This document shows positions 44,092 to 53,519 of a stretch of 62,381 nt of DNA, one piece after another. The stretch covers positions 1 through 62,381 of the forward strand of contig JBOFFC010000153.1 of the NCBI GenBank assembly GCA_051648405.1, in the 5' to 3' direction. Numbering within the stretch: the stretch's first letter is position 1; each line of letters begins with the position of its first letter. The position numbers were made by a program, and so were the translations under genes. Below the pieces are notes generated by a model, which was given only the letters and a program-made list of their open reading frames with translations, did no database searches and was not told where the DNA came from. The stretch comes from JBOFFC01 sp051648405. Its GTDB lineage: Bacteria; Planctomycetota; Planctomycetia; Pirellulales; Lacipirellulaceae.

Positions 44092-46506
44092 ATGCCGGCT
44101 TCCATGCTAGTTGACGACGGAGCGAGCCCTCGCAGCTTGCGCACGGAGGACCGCGAGGCGGACCTTGTCGTCGTCGGGGGGGGCGTCGCCGGCGTGTGCG
44201 CTGCAATCACCGCGGCCCGCGAAGGCTTGAAGGTGACGCTGGTGCAGGACCGCCCGGTCCTCGGGGGCAACGCCTCGAGCGAGGTGCGGCTGTGGATGGT
44301 CGGCGCCACCTCGCACATGGGGAACAACAACCGCTGGGCCCGCGAAGGGGGCGTGCTTAACGAGATCCTCGTCGAGAACACGTTCCGTAACCCCGACGGG
44401 AACCCGGTGATCTTCGACACCGTGATGCTCGACAAGGCGGTGTCGGAACCCAACCTACGTCTGCTGCTGAACACCGCAGTCTTCGAGGTCGAGAAGCACG
44501 ACGACGGCTCGATCGCGGCGGTGGTCGCCTTCTGTGCCCAGAACTCGACGCGGTACACGCTGCGTGCGCCGCTGTTCTGCGACGCCTCGGGCGACGGCGT
44601 GGTCGGGTTCCTCGCCGGCGCCGCCTTCCGCATCGGCGCCGAGGCTCGGTCGGAGTTCGGCGAGCAACTCGCTCGTGAGGCGTCGGGGCGCGACCTCCTC
44701 GGTCACTCGATCTACTTCTACACCCGCGACGCGGGCCATCCGGTTCCCTACGTCGCCCCCTCCTACGCGCTACGGGACATCACCAAGATCCCTCGGTACC
44801 GCCGGTTCTCTACCAAGGAGCAGGGGACCGACCTCTGGTGGATCGAGTACGGCGGCAGCCGCGACACGGTGCACGAGTCCGAGTCGATCAAGTGGGAGCT
44901 GTGGAAGGTCATCTACGGGGTCTGGGACTACATCAAGAACTCCGGCGAGCACCCGGATTCCGCAACGCTGACCCTCGACTGGGTCGGGCTGATCCCCGGC
45001 AAGCGCGAGAGCCGCCGCTTCGAGGGGGACTACATGCTCGTCCAGCAGGACGTGGTCGAGCAGCGCACCCACTACGACGCGGTTTCGTACGGGGGTTGGG
45101 CGATCGACCACCATCCGGTCGATAACATCTACAGCGAACAGGCGCCCTGCACTCAGTGGCACAGCAAGGGGGTCTACCAGATCCCCTATCGGACGATGTA
45201 CAGCCGCAACGTGGCGAACCTGTTCATCACGGGCCGATTGCTCAGCGCGTCGCACATCGCCTTCGGGTCCTCGCGAGTCATGGCGACCTGCGGCCACAAC
45301 GGGCAGGCGGTCGGCGTGGCGGCAGCGGTTTGCCACGAGCGGTCACTGAATCCGCGGGACCTGTCGGACCCGGCGAAGATCGGGGAGCTTCAGCGACGGC
45401 TCCTGACGACCGGACAGACCATCCCTCGCGTGCGTCGGCAAGACGCGGAGGACCTCGCCCAGCAGGCCGAAGTCACCTCCTCGTCGTCGCTCACCCGACT
45501 CCGCTTCGAGCCGAGCGGCACGAGAGCGCTCGCCGACGCGCGGGCGATCCTGATCCCGCTGGCGAAGGGGCCCGTCCCCCCGATCGGCGTCCGTGTGCGC
45601 AGTCGGGGCGCCCAGACACTCGTGGCCGCGCTGCGCGTTTGCAGCCGGAGCGAGTCGTTCACGCCCGATGTCGTCCTCGACCGGGTGTCGGTCGGACTTC
45701 CCGGCGCGGCCGTCCACGGCAACGGCTCAGCGGTTCACCGGACGTCGCACGCAATGCGTTCCGGCGCCTCGGGTCACCACTCCGCTGTGGCCGTGTTGGA
45801 CGAAGCCGACAACGGGGGCGACGGCTGGACCGACCACGAAGTCACGCTGACCTTCTCGGCGAACTTGCAGGACGACGCCTACGCCTTCGTCTGCTTGAAT
45901 TCGAACGCGGCGGTTGAGGTTTGGGAGACCGCGGCGATCGTGACGGGAGTGACAACTGTGGTCCATCGCCACGATACGAAGGTCGCCAAGTCGTCGATGC
46001 AAACGCCGCCCGAAGGCTCCGGCATCGACTCGTTCGAGTTTTGGACCCCCGAGCGCCGCCCCAAGGGGCGGAACCTCGCCGTTTCGGTTGACCTTCCGTC
46101 GCACGCGTTCGTGGGACCCAACGCGGTGAACGGCTTTCAGCGGCCAACGAGCGGACCGAACGCCTGGGTCGCGTCCCCCGACGACCCGCGTCCGACCCTC
46201 ACGCTGCGCTGGCCTAACACGGTGTCGCTCCGTCGCGTCGAGCTCGTGTTCGACCCCGACTGGGACCACCCGATGGAGAACGTCGTCATGCGGCACGCAC
46301 AGCGTGTTATGCCGACCACCGTCCGGAGCTTTCGCGTCCTGGGCCCCGGCGGGGTGGTTCTCGCCGAGCGGCGTGACAACCATCAAACTGTTTGCTCGGT
46401 CGATCTCCTGGAAGCCGTCTCGACGGATCGGATCGACGTCGAACTAGATCACCCGAGCGCCGACGTGCCGGCGGCGCTCTTCGAGGTACGATGCTACTCC
46501 TCCTAG
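44092..46506 (+). CDS. FAD-dependent oxidoreductase (PF12831-type)
   Basis: The 804-residue protein starts with an FAD-binding Rossmann motif (DLVVVGGGVAGVCAAITAAREG), then GGNASSEVRLWMVG and a long substrate domain. It continues with LFITGRLLSASHIAFGSSRVMATCG, the second FAD-contact segment of this family, and ends with a beta-rich domain. Such genes are frequent in planctomycete sugar-use loci, but the substrate is not known. No signal peptide is seen, so it is probably cytoplasmic. The start at 44092 (or 44104) avoids overlap with the preceding gene; longer versions begin inside it. Confidence 0.8.
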   Translation: MPASMLVDDGASPRSLRTEDREADLVVVGGGVAGVCAAITAAREGLKVTLVQDRPVLGGNASSEVRLWMVGATSHMGNNNRWAREGGVLNEILVENTFRNPDGNPVIFDTVMLDKAVSEPNLRLLLNTAVFEVEKHDDGSIAAVVAFCAQNSTRYTLRAPLFCDASGDGVVGFLAGAAFRIGAEARSEFGEQLAREASGRDLLGHSIYFYTRDAGHPVPYVAPSYALRDITKIPRYRRFSTKEQGTDLWWIEYGGSRDTVHESESIKWELWKVIYGVWDYIKNSGEHPDSATLTLDWVGLIPGKRESRRFEGDYMLVQQDVVEQRTHYDAVSYGGWAIDHHPVDNIYSEQAPCTQWHSKGVYQIPYRTMYSRNVANLFITGRLLSASHIAFGSSRVMATCGHNGQAVGVAAAVCHERSLNPRDLSDPAKIGELQRRLLTTGQTIPRVRRQDAEDLAQQAEVTSSSSLTRLRFEPSGTRALADARAILIPLAKGPVPPIGVRVRSRGAQTLVAALRVCSRSESFTPDVVLDRVSVGLPGAAVHGNGSAVHRTSHAMRSGASGHHSAVAVLDEADNGGDGWTDHEVTLTFSANLQDDAYAFVCLNSNAAVEVWETAAIVTGVTTVVHRHDTKVAKSSMQTPPEGSGIDSFEFWTPERRPKGRNLAVSVDLPSHAFVGPNAVNGFQRPTSGPNAWVASPDDPRPTLTLRWPNTVSLRRVELVFDPDWDHPMENVVMRHAQRVMPTTVRSFRVLGPGGVVLAERRDNHQTVCSVDLLEAVSTDRIDVELDHPSADVPAALFEVRCYSS

Positions 46507-46524
46507 CCGAGCGGCGCCGCTCGG
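46507..46524. terminator. Palindrome after the FAD-oxidoreductase gene
   Basis: CCGAGCGGCGCCGCTCGG is a perfect 18-base palindrome directly after the stop codon at 46506. It can form a hairpin with a small loop and may act as a transcription-slowing or mRNA-stabilising element. No U-tract follows, so it is weak as an intrinsic terminator. Confidence 0.4.
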
Positions 46525-46581
46525 CGCCTACGGCCCTCTTCTCATCGCCCTAGCGTTAGCCCGACACTGGAACCTCCCCGA

Positions 46582-47589
46582 ATGAATACGACTCGCGCGT
46601 CCGTATGGATCAGCGTTGTCGCCCTTGCCGTGGCGATCCTCAGCTATCGCGCAGCGACCCAGCAGGCGCCCGCACAAACGAAGCCGGCCCGAGTGCTGTT
46701 CCTCGCGGGGGGCGACTCTTCCTTCTGGCAACTTACCGCCGAGGGCGCCAAGGCCGCCGCGAAGCAGTTCGACGTCGAGCTCACTGTGCAGTTGCCCAAG
46801 GGGGGCCAGGCCGAACAGTCCGAGCGGCTCGCGGCCGTGTCGGCGAAGGACTTCGACGGCGTTGCGGTCAGCCCGAGGGCGCCGCAAGACCAGGGCCCCG
46901 TCTTGCGCGACCTGGCGAAGGAGGTGCACTTGCTCACCTTCGACTCGGACGCACCGGAGTCCGACCGCCTCTGCTACGTCGGCACCGACAACTACAGCGC
47001 CGGTCGTCTCGCGGCTCAGTTGGTAAAGCAAGCCGCTCCGAAGGGTGGGGCAGTCGCTGTCCTGGCGCCGGACTTGGTGAAGGACAACGCGTCGTTGCGA
47101 ATCCAGGGCTTCCGCGACGAGATCGTGCGTACCCAGCCGGCAGACTCCGAGGCCGAAGCCCCTGTCTACGAGCTGCTCGGGCCGCTCGAGGACGGCATCG
47201 ACACGGATCGATGCCGGGCGCACATTGAGAAGACGCTCGACGAGCACCCGGACGTCGTGGCCTTTGTGGGGCTGTTCAGCTACCACGGCCCGGCGCTCCT
47301 CAGCGTGCTCAAGGAGCGCAAGCCCGCGTCGAGCCCCGCACTCATCACGTTCGACGAGGAGCAAGCGGTGCTCGACGCGATCGAGCAGGGCAAGGTCTTC
47401 GCGACGGTTGTCCAAGACCCCTTCAAGTACGGGTACGAATCGGTCCGCATGCTCGCGGAGATCAGCAGCGGGCACGCCGTCGAGATCCCCATCGCGGGGG
47501 GCGGGTCCCTCTTCCTGCCGTGCGAGGCGATCCGCTCCGACAACGTCGGCGCCTTTCGCAAGCGGCTTGCCTCAAGGCTGGCCAAGTGA
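46582..47589 (+). CDS. Periplasmic sugar-binding protein (ribose/LacI type)
   Basis: The 335-residue protein has an N-terminal membrane or signal segment (VWISVVALAVAILSYRAA) and a type I periplasmic-binding fold (ARVLFLAGGDSSFWQLTAEGA, LLTFDSDAPESDRLCYVGTDN, ALITFDEEQAVLDAIEQGKV). It should capture a sugar for transport or sensing. No ABC permease or ATPase lies nearby, so it may serve a sensor or a distant transporter. It begins a run of coupled genes; its stop overlaps the GH2 start by four bases. Confidence 0.85.
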   Translation: MNTTRASVWISVVALAVAILSYRAATQQAPAQTKPARVLFLAGGDSSFWQLTAEGAKAAAKQFDVELTVQLPKGGQAEQSERLAAVSAKDFDGVAVSPRAPQDQGPVLRDLAKEVHLLTFDSDAPESDRLCYVGTDNYSAGRLAAQLVKQAAPKGGAVAVLAPDLVKDNASLRIQGFRDEIVRTQPADSEAEAPVYELLGPLEDGIDTDRCRAHIEKTLDEHPDVVAFVGLFSYHGPALLSVLKERKPASSPALITFDEEQAVLDAIEQGKVFATVVQDPFKYGYESVRMLAEISSGHAVEIPIAGGGSLFLPCEAIRSDNVGAFRKRLASRLAK

Positions 47590-49745
47590 CGCCGAGCAAC
47601 CAAGCGCGCCTGCGGCGCACATCGGGCTACCAGAGCACTCGCCGTTGTTGCGTCTTGCTGTGGGCCGCGTGCTCCGCGTGGATCGCCGCGTCTGCCCCTT
47701 CGCTCGCTGCCCGTCCACCGGCCGAAGTCACGCTCGACGGGGAGTGGTTCTTCGCACTCGACCCTCTGCGACGAGGGGAGGAGCACGGGTGGAACCTCGC
47801 GCCAGCGGACTGGAGCGGTGACGGGACGCTCGTCCTCAAGAACTGGGACCGAGTCGTCACGCCCCACGACTACTTGTCGGACCCGCGCTACGAGTGGACC
47901 GGCGTGGCCTGGTACCGACGCTTGGTTTCTGTCCCCGAGCTGGCGGACGGAGAAGTCTGCCGCCTGTGCTTCGATCGCGTCTCGAGCAAGTGCGAGGTGT
48001 GGGTCAACGGCAAAAGGGCAGGGGGCCACGTCGGCGGTTACTCCCCGTTCGAGATCGACGTCACGCGACACGTGAAAGCCGACGCTTTCAACCACGTCGC
48101 GGTAAAAGTCGATAACTCGTGGGTGATCGGCGACGTCCCCGGGCCGAGGATGGGAGACGACCCCACCCACCAGATGTACGTCTGGCGGAACTACGGCGGG
48201 TTGCTTCGGTCCGCGGCGATGGTGGTCTCGCCAGCGGTCTACGTGAAGAACCAGAAGGTCGAGACGAAAGCGTCGCCATCGACGCACGACATCGACGTCA
48301 CGGCAAAGGTGTTCCTTCGGAACGGGTCGAAGTCGAGCCGCTCCGTAAGGGTGAACGTCGCCATCAGCGCGCCCCAGGACCGCGAGGGGTTCGCGGCTTC
48401 ACTGTTTGAGGGGACGCCGGTCGAAGTCACCGTGCCAGCCGAAGGCACTGCCACCGCCGTGCTGATCGCGCGATTGCCCAAGGCCGCCGTGCGGCTTTGG
48501 TCGGTCGATTCGCCACACCTGTACGCCTGCAGGGCGACCGCTCGCGGGGGTGGCAACCGCCCCGAGCACAGCCACGTCGCCAGCTTCGGGATCCGCACGG
48601 TTCGGGTCAACAACGGAAGTTTCTTGCTGAACGACACACCCGTGCGGCTCGCCGGCGCCAACCGCGTCGAGGGACACCCGCGCTTTGGGGGCCTCGAGCC
48701 GGCCGAGCTCGTGGACCTCGACCTGCGGATGATGAAGAGTGCGCACTTCGAGCTGCAGCGTTTACAGCACTACCCTCTTTCGGAGGACATCCTCGATTGG
48801 GCCGACCGCCACGGGATGCTGGTCATCGCCGAGGCGCCTTGCTGGGGGCTGACCCCCCCCGAGCTGAGCGACGAGCGGTATCGGGAAAACTTCCGTCGGC
48901 AACTGGTCGAGATGATCGAAGCCTCGTGGAACCACCCCTCGGTTATCGGCTGGTCGGTCGGCAACGAGTACCACGCCTGGACCCCCGAAGGCGCCGACTG
49001 GACCAAGACGTTCATCGACCTCGTCCACCGACTCGACCCCACTCGACCCGCGACCTACGCGGCGCTCGGTTACGACGCGAGCCAGCCGACGCCGAGCAAG
49101 GAAGCCCGCGGCATGCACTGGGTCGATTTCGTTAGCGTCAACTACTACACCTCGGGCGAGGGCGCCGGCAAAGCCCTCGACAAGATCCACGCGATGTGGC
49201 CCGAGAAGCCGATCCTGATCAGCGAGTACGGCAAGCGAACCGACCAGGACTCGGAAGCCAAGCGGATCCGCCACTTCCGCGACACGCTCGCCGCGGTGCG
49301 CAAGCGCGACTTCGTGATGGGGATGTCGTACTGGTCGTTCAACGACTATCGCAGCCGCTACCCCGGCGGCGACTCGACGGGGCATCGCCCGTGGGGGATC
49401 GTGACCGCCGATCGCAAGCCGCGCGAGCTGTACCACGTGATGCAGTCGGAGTTGTCGCCGGCGTTGCTCACGGTCGTCCAGGCGTCGCCGTTGCGGGTCC
49501 GGGTCGAGGCGCGAGCCGACTTCCCCACGAGGCCGCTGACCGCGCCACTGCTCGAAGTGAGCAACGCCCGAGGCGATGTCGTGGAGTCGATCGTCCTCGC
49601 CGACGTCCGACCCGGAGAGCCAATCGACGCCGAGTGCGAGGCCGTCTCGGCGGACAAGGTCCGTCTGCTCGGCGCCAACGGCCACGTGCTCGCGGAGCTG
49701 GTCGTCTCCGAAAGCGAACCGTCCACGAGCGACTCGGCGAACTGA
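47586..49745 (+). CDS. Glycoside hydrolase family 2 enzyme
   Basis: The 719-residue protein has a signal-like N-terminus, a sugar-binding domain (VAWYRRLVSVPEL, CEVWVNGKRAGGHVGGYSPFEIDVT), an immunoglobulin-like domain and a TIM barrel. Catalytic residues are GN-E461 (acid/base, WSVGNEYHAW) and ISEYG (E547, nucleophile). GH2 enzymes include beta-galactosidases, glucuronidases and mannosidases; the exact substrate cannot be set. The GTG at 47586 overlaps the sugar-binding-protein stop, so coupling is likely. It probably trims oligosaccharides from the sulfated polymer. Confidence 0.88.
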   Translation: MTPSNQARLRRTSGYQSTRRCCVLLWAACSAWIAASAPSLAARPPAEVTLDGEWFFALDPLRRGEEHGWNLAPADWSGDGTLVLKNWDRVVTPHDYLSDPRYEWTGVAWYRRLVSVPELADGEVCRLCFDRVSSKCEVWVNGKRAGGHVGGYSPFEIDVTRHVKADAFNHVAVKVDNSWVIGDVPGPRMGDDPTHQMYVWRNYGGLLRSAAMVVSPAVYVKNQKVETKASPSTHDIDVTAKVFLRNGSKSSRSVRVNVAISAPQDREGFAASLFEGTPVEVTVPAEGTATAVLIARLPKAAVRLWSVDSPHLYACRATARGGGNRPEHSHVASFGIRTVRVNNGSFLLNDTPVRLAGANRVEGHPRFGGLEPAELVDLDLRMMKSAHFELQRLQHYPLSEDILDWADRHGMLVIAEAPCWGLTPPELSDERYRENFRRQLVEMIEASWNHPSVIGWSVGNEYHAWTPEGADWTKTFIDLVHRLDPTRPATYAALGYDASQPTPSKEARGMHWVDFVSVNYYTSGEGAGKALDKIHAMWPEKPILISEYGKRTDQDSEAKRIRHFRDTLAAVRKRDFVMGMSYWSFNDYRSRYPGGDSTGHRPWGIVTADRKPRELYHVMQSELSPALLTVVQASPLRVRVEARADFPTRPLTAPLLEVSNARGDVVESIVLADVRPGEPIDAECEAVSADKVRLLGANGHVLAELVVSESEPSTSDSAN

Positions 49746-49811
49746 TCCCTCTCAATGCGACTCCGCCCGCCTGAACCGCTCCACGCTAGCCCAACCGCTT
49801 CCCGCCCTACG

Positions 49812-51071
49812 ATGCACGTTTCGATTGAACCAACGCCCGTTGTCGATGCCGTCGCCGAGCCGACGCCGTCGAGGAAGCGCTGGGTGATCCTCGGATTGCT
49901 GTTTCTCGCGGCCGTCTTGAACTACGTCGATCGGAACGTGCTCGCGCTACTGGCGCCGACGATCCAGAAGGACCTGGGGATCGACGACACGCAGTACGCC
50001 CGCGTGCTAAGCGCGTTCCTCGCGACCTACACGATCGCCTACGCGTTCTCGGGTCGGATCGTCGACAAACTCGGAAGCCGCTTGAGCATGGCGATCTTCG
50101 TCGGCTGGTGGTCGTTGTCGAACGCGCTTACCGGTTTGGCGCGCGGCCCCGTCTCGATGGGGTTCTACCGGGCGATGCTCGGGCTCGGCGAAGCGGGCTG
50201 CTGGACCGCGTCGCCCAAGGCCGTCCGGGAGTGGTTCCCCACGTCGGAACGCGGAATGGGGGTGGGGGTCTACTCCATGGGGGGGACGGTCGGCGCCATG
50301 GTCGCGCCGCTGATCGTGATCCCGATCGCCACGCAGTACTCGTGGCACTGGGCGTTCGTCGTCACCGGGGTCGCCGGCTTCGTCTGGCTCGTCCCGTGGA
50401 TGCTGCTCAACCGCAACCCCACCTACGCCGCGACGACGGCGCCCGAGCCGACCGACGCGACCTCCGAGCTGGCGCTCTGGACCTCCGTGCTGAAGCAAGA
50501 CGCCGTGTGGCGGTTCATGCTCGCCCGGATGCTGACGGACTCCTTGTGGTACTTCTACCTGTTCTGGTTTCCCAAGTACCTGCACGACGCCCGGGGGGTG
50601 ACCCAGGACAACCTCACGATCATGTGGGTGATCTTCCTGATGGCGGACGTCGGCTTCGTCTTGGGGGGGGTCCTCTCGGGTCGGTTGATCCGAAGGGGCG
50701 TGTCGGCGCCCGCGGCGCGGTTGCGGACGATGCTCGCGGCGGCTTCGCTTATCCCGCTCTTGCCGCTCGTGCCTCTCTCGTCGTCCACCGCGGTGGCGAT
50801 CGCCGTCGCGTCGGTCGTCGCGCTGGCCCACTGTGCTTGGATGAGCAACCTGACCGCGCTGGTCGTCGATATCATCCCCTCTCGCGTGATGGCGACGACG
50901 TTCGGCGTGATCTCCGCCGGGAGCGCGATCGGCGGGATGCTGATGAACGAGATGGTCGCCGGAACGGTGAAGACTTACTCCTACACGCCGTCCTTCCTCC
51001 TGATGGCGTTCATGCACCCGCTGGCGATCACCCTCCTGTGGCGGTACCGACGCTCCGCCCCCCAGGCGTAG
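49812..51071 (+). CDS. Major facilitator transporter (hexuronate/anion-cation symporter type)
   Basis: The 419-residue protein has twelve predicted membrane segments. It begins with WVILGLLFLAAVLNYVDRNV and carries the MFS motif GRIVDKLGSR after helix 2, then GEAGCWTASPKAVREWFP, which is typical of the ACS (hexuronate/glucarate) group. It should import an acid sugar or oligosaccharide produced by the enzymes nearby. The ATG at 49812 lies 66 bases after the GH2 stop; earlier starts add residues without similarity. Confidence 0.88.
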   Translation: MHVSIEPTPVVDAVAEPTPSRKRWVILGLLFLAAVLNYVDRNVLALLAPTIQKDLGIDDTQYARVLSAFLATYTIAYAFSGRIVDKLGSRLSMAIFVGWWSLSNALTGLARGPVSMGFYRAMLGLGEAGCWTASPKAVREWFPTSERGMGVGVYSMGGTVGAMVAPLIVIPIATQYSWHWAFVVTGVAGFVWLVPWMLLNRNPTYAATTAPEPTDATSELALWTSVLKQDAVWRFMLARMLTDSLWYFYLFWFPKYLHDARGVTQDNLTIMWVIFLMADVGFVLGGVLSGRLIRRGVSAPAARLRTMLAAASLIPLLPLVPLSSSTAVAIAVASVVALAHCAWMSNLTALVVDIIPSRVMATTFGVISAGSAIGGMLMNEMVAGTVKTYSYTPSFLLMAFMHPLAITLLWRYRRSAPQA

Positions 51072-51118
51072 TCACGCGGCCGCGTGACTACTGAACCCCT
51101 TGATTGTGAGACTTGACC

Positions 51119-51961
51119 ATGCACCGGCGCGATTTCATCAAGACTTCGGTTGTCACCGCCGCGGCGACGTTGGCGGCTCCCGCTGCGTTCGCCGCTCCGA
51201 CGGCAACCTACGGCAAGCGTGGTTGCTGCTTCGGCATGCGTGACCAGAGCGGGCTCGAGAGGGTCGAGGCGCTGCGGCCGAGCTGGATGTACTCGTGGGC
51301 GCTCGAACGGCGCCCAGAGCTCTCCGCGGAAGTCGATTTCACCCCGATGCTGTGGGGCGATTGGGGGGACGTGAGCCGCGCGAAGGCGCTCGCCGACGTG
51401 GCGGCGCGGCACAAGTCGGGGGAGGTCCGTCACCTCCTCGCCTACAACGAGCCCGACCAACCGAAGCAGAGCAACCTCTCCGTCGAGCGGGTCCTCGAGG
51501 TGTGGCCCGAGTTCATGGACGTCGGCGTGCCGCTGGTGAGCCCCGGCTGCGTGCACCCCGACAAGGAGTGGATGACCTCGTTCATGGACGGGGCCGACCG
51601 GCGTGGTTACCGCGTCGATGCGGTGGCGGTCCACTCGTACGCGGGCCCCAACGCCGAGGCCCTCGTCAAGCGGCTCGAAAGCATTCATCAGCGGTTCGGC
51701 AAGCCGATCTGGATCACCGAGTTCGCCGTCGGGGACTGGGAGGCGAAGAGCCCGCAGCAAAACCGGCATTCGCCCGAGCGGATCGCGGCGTTCATGCGTG
51801 AGTTGCTCCCCGCGCTCGACGAGCTGCCGTGCGTCGAGCGCTACGCTTGGTTCTCGGCCTCCCCGTCGAGCGCCCCGCTAGGGACCAGCGCTCTCTTCAC
51901 CGACGACAACAAGCTGACTCCGCTGGGCGAGGTCTACCGGCAGTCGCGGCAGCGCGGATGA
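51119..51961 (+). CDS. GH128-like (Asl1-type) glycosidase
   Basis: The 280-residue protein has a Tat-like leader (MHRRDFIKTSVVTAAATLAA). Its TIM-barrel core has HLLAYNEPDQPKQSNLSV (acid/base E111) and KPIWITEFAVGDWE (nucleophile E201), the Asl1/GH128 pattern of beta-1,3-glucanases. It is a shorter relative of the catalytic domain at 39227-42247 and lacks PEP-CTERM and dockerin. The stop overlaps the sulfatase start by four bases (ATGA). Predicted action: cleavage of beta-1,3-glucan-like chains. Confidence 0.82.
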   Translation: MHRRDFIKTSVVTAAATLAAPAAFAAPTATYGKRGCCFGMRDQSGLERVEALRPSWMYSWALERRPELSAEVDFTPMLWGDWGDVSRAKALADVAARHKSGEVRHLLAYNEPDQPKQSNLSVERVLEVWPEFMDVGVPLVSPGCVHPDKEWMTSFMDGADRRGYRVDAVAVHSYAGPNAEALVKRLESIHQRFGKPIWITEFAVGDWEAKSPQQNRHSPERIAAFMRELLPALDELPCVERYAWFSASPSSAPLGTSALFTDDNKLTPLGEVYRQSRQRG

Positions 51962-53433
51962 AGCCCCCCGACTCTCGACGGCGATGCGTTGCGACGCCGC
52001 GCACCGGGGCGTTCCGTTGTGCGCTCGTAGCGGCGGCGGCTGTCGTACTGGTGCTCCCCGTCGATGCGCTCGGCGACACGACGCGAGCCGGCGTGCCGAA
52101 ACGCCCGCCGAACGTCGTCGTGATCCTCGTCGACGACCTCGGCTGGGGGGCGACGGGCGCCTACGGCTCGGAGTCCCACGAGACGCCGAACATCGACCGT
52201 CTGTGCCGGCGCGGGGTGCGGTTCACCAGCGCCTACTCGGCGTGCACCGTCTGCTCCCCCAGCCGCGCCGCGCTGCTGAGCGGCTGCTGCCCCGCGCGGC
52301 TGCGGCTCACGGACTGGATACCCGGCCACGACCACCCGAACGCGCCGCTCGCGGTCCCCGACTGGGAGATGCAGGTCTCTCACGACCTCGTGACGCTTCC
52401 GGAGGCGCTGCGCGACAAGGGCTACCAGACGTGGTTTGTCGGCAAGTGGCACCTCATGCCGCAGTACCCCGCGCGGACCGCCGAGGAAACCCGCGAGGCG
52501 CACGCACAGCACACACCCGAGGCGCACGGCTTCGACGTAAACTTCGGGGGCAGAGAGTGGGGGGCGCCGGTCGGTCGAGGGGGGTACTTCGCGCCGTTCG
52601 ACATGCCCGGCGTCGAGGACGCCTCGCCTGGGGAGTACCTCACCGACCGGTTGACCGACGAGGCGGTCCGACTGCTCGAGTCGGCGGGCGACGAGCCGTT
52701 CCTGCTCTACGTGTCGCACTACACGGTCCACACGCCGCTGATGGCGAAGCCCGACGACATCGACTACTTCCTCAGTAAAGTCGGTGACCCCGACGACCCC
52801 GCTGAGCGGCGCCGCGCGGTCTACGCGGCGATGCACAAGAGCCTCGACGACAGCGTCGGGCGGGTGGTCGCCAAGCTCGAGCAACGGGGGCTGTCGGAGA
52901 ACACGCTCGTCGTCTTCACGAGCGACAACGGCGGCGACTGGCACAACGCCTGCGGCGGCTTGCGGGGGAGGAAGGGGACGCCGTTCGAGGGGGGCGTGCG
53001 GGTCCCGTTGGTAGTCGTCTGGCCGGGCGAGGCGCCGCCGGGCGCGGTCTGCCGCACCCCGGTCGTCGGCACGGACCTCTACCCGACCATCCTCGACGCC
53101 GCCGGCGCCGAACGTGCGGCCGACCAGCCGCTCGACGGCGTGAGCCTACTCCCGCTGCTGCACGGCGAAGCGGGGCTCGAACGCGACGCGCTTTACTGGC
53201 ATTACCCGCATTACCACCGGGCGACGCCTTACGGGTCGGTGCGTAGCGGCGACTGGAAGCTCGTCGAGTACTACGAAGACGGTCGGCGGCTGCTGTTCAA
53301 CTTGGCTGACGACCCCTCCGAGCGGGAGGACCTCGCGGCGAAGCTGCCGTCGAGAGCCGACGAGCTCAATCGGATGCTGATCGACTGGCGTGCCGACGTC
53401 GATGCACAGATGCCGTTGCCGCGGACGGAGTAG
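51958..53433 (+). CDS. Sulfatase (formylglycine type)
   Basis: The 491-residue protein has a signal peptide, then PNVVVILVDDLGWGATGAYG with the metal-binding Asp pair. The activation motif is C99-S-P-S-R-A-A-L-L-S-G, whose Cys becomes formylglycine. FVGKWHLMP and TSDNGGDWHNACGG are further conserved sites. It belongs to the arylsulfatase superfamily and should remove sulfate esters from a polysaccharide in the periplasm or outside. It overlaps the GH128-like gene by four bases. Confidence 0.93.
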   Translation: MKPPDSRRRCVATPRTGAFRCALVAAAAVVLVLPVDALGDTTRAGVPKRPPNVVVILVDDLGWGATGAYGSESHETPNIDRLCRRGVRFTSAYSACTVCSPSRAALLSGCCPARLRLTDWIPGHDHPNAPLAVPDWEMQVSHDLVTLPEALRDKGYQTWFVGKWHLMPQYPARTAEETREAHAQHTPEAHGFDVNFGGREWGAPVGRGGYFAPFDMPGVEDASPGEYLTDRLTDEAVRLLESAGDEPFLLYVSHYTVHTPLMAKPDDIDYFLSKVGDPDDPAERRRAVYAAMHKSLDDSVGRVVAKLEQRGLSENTLVVFTSDNGGDWHNACGGLRGRKGTPFEGGVRVPLVVVWPGEAPPGAVCRTPVVGTDLYPTILDAAGAERAADQPLDGVSLLPLLHGEAGLERDALYWHYPHYHRATPYGSVRSGDWKLVEYYEDGRRLLFNLADDPSEREDLAAKLPSRADELNRMLIDWRADVDAQMPLPRTE

Positions 53434-53519
53434 CCGGCGCGCACGCCACGTCGGGGCGAAACCACAACCAACCTCGGTCACGCACCTCCTGGAGCGCCGG
53501 GATACCCCTTCAGGTCGCA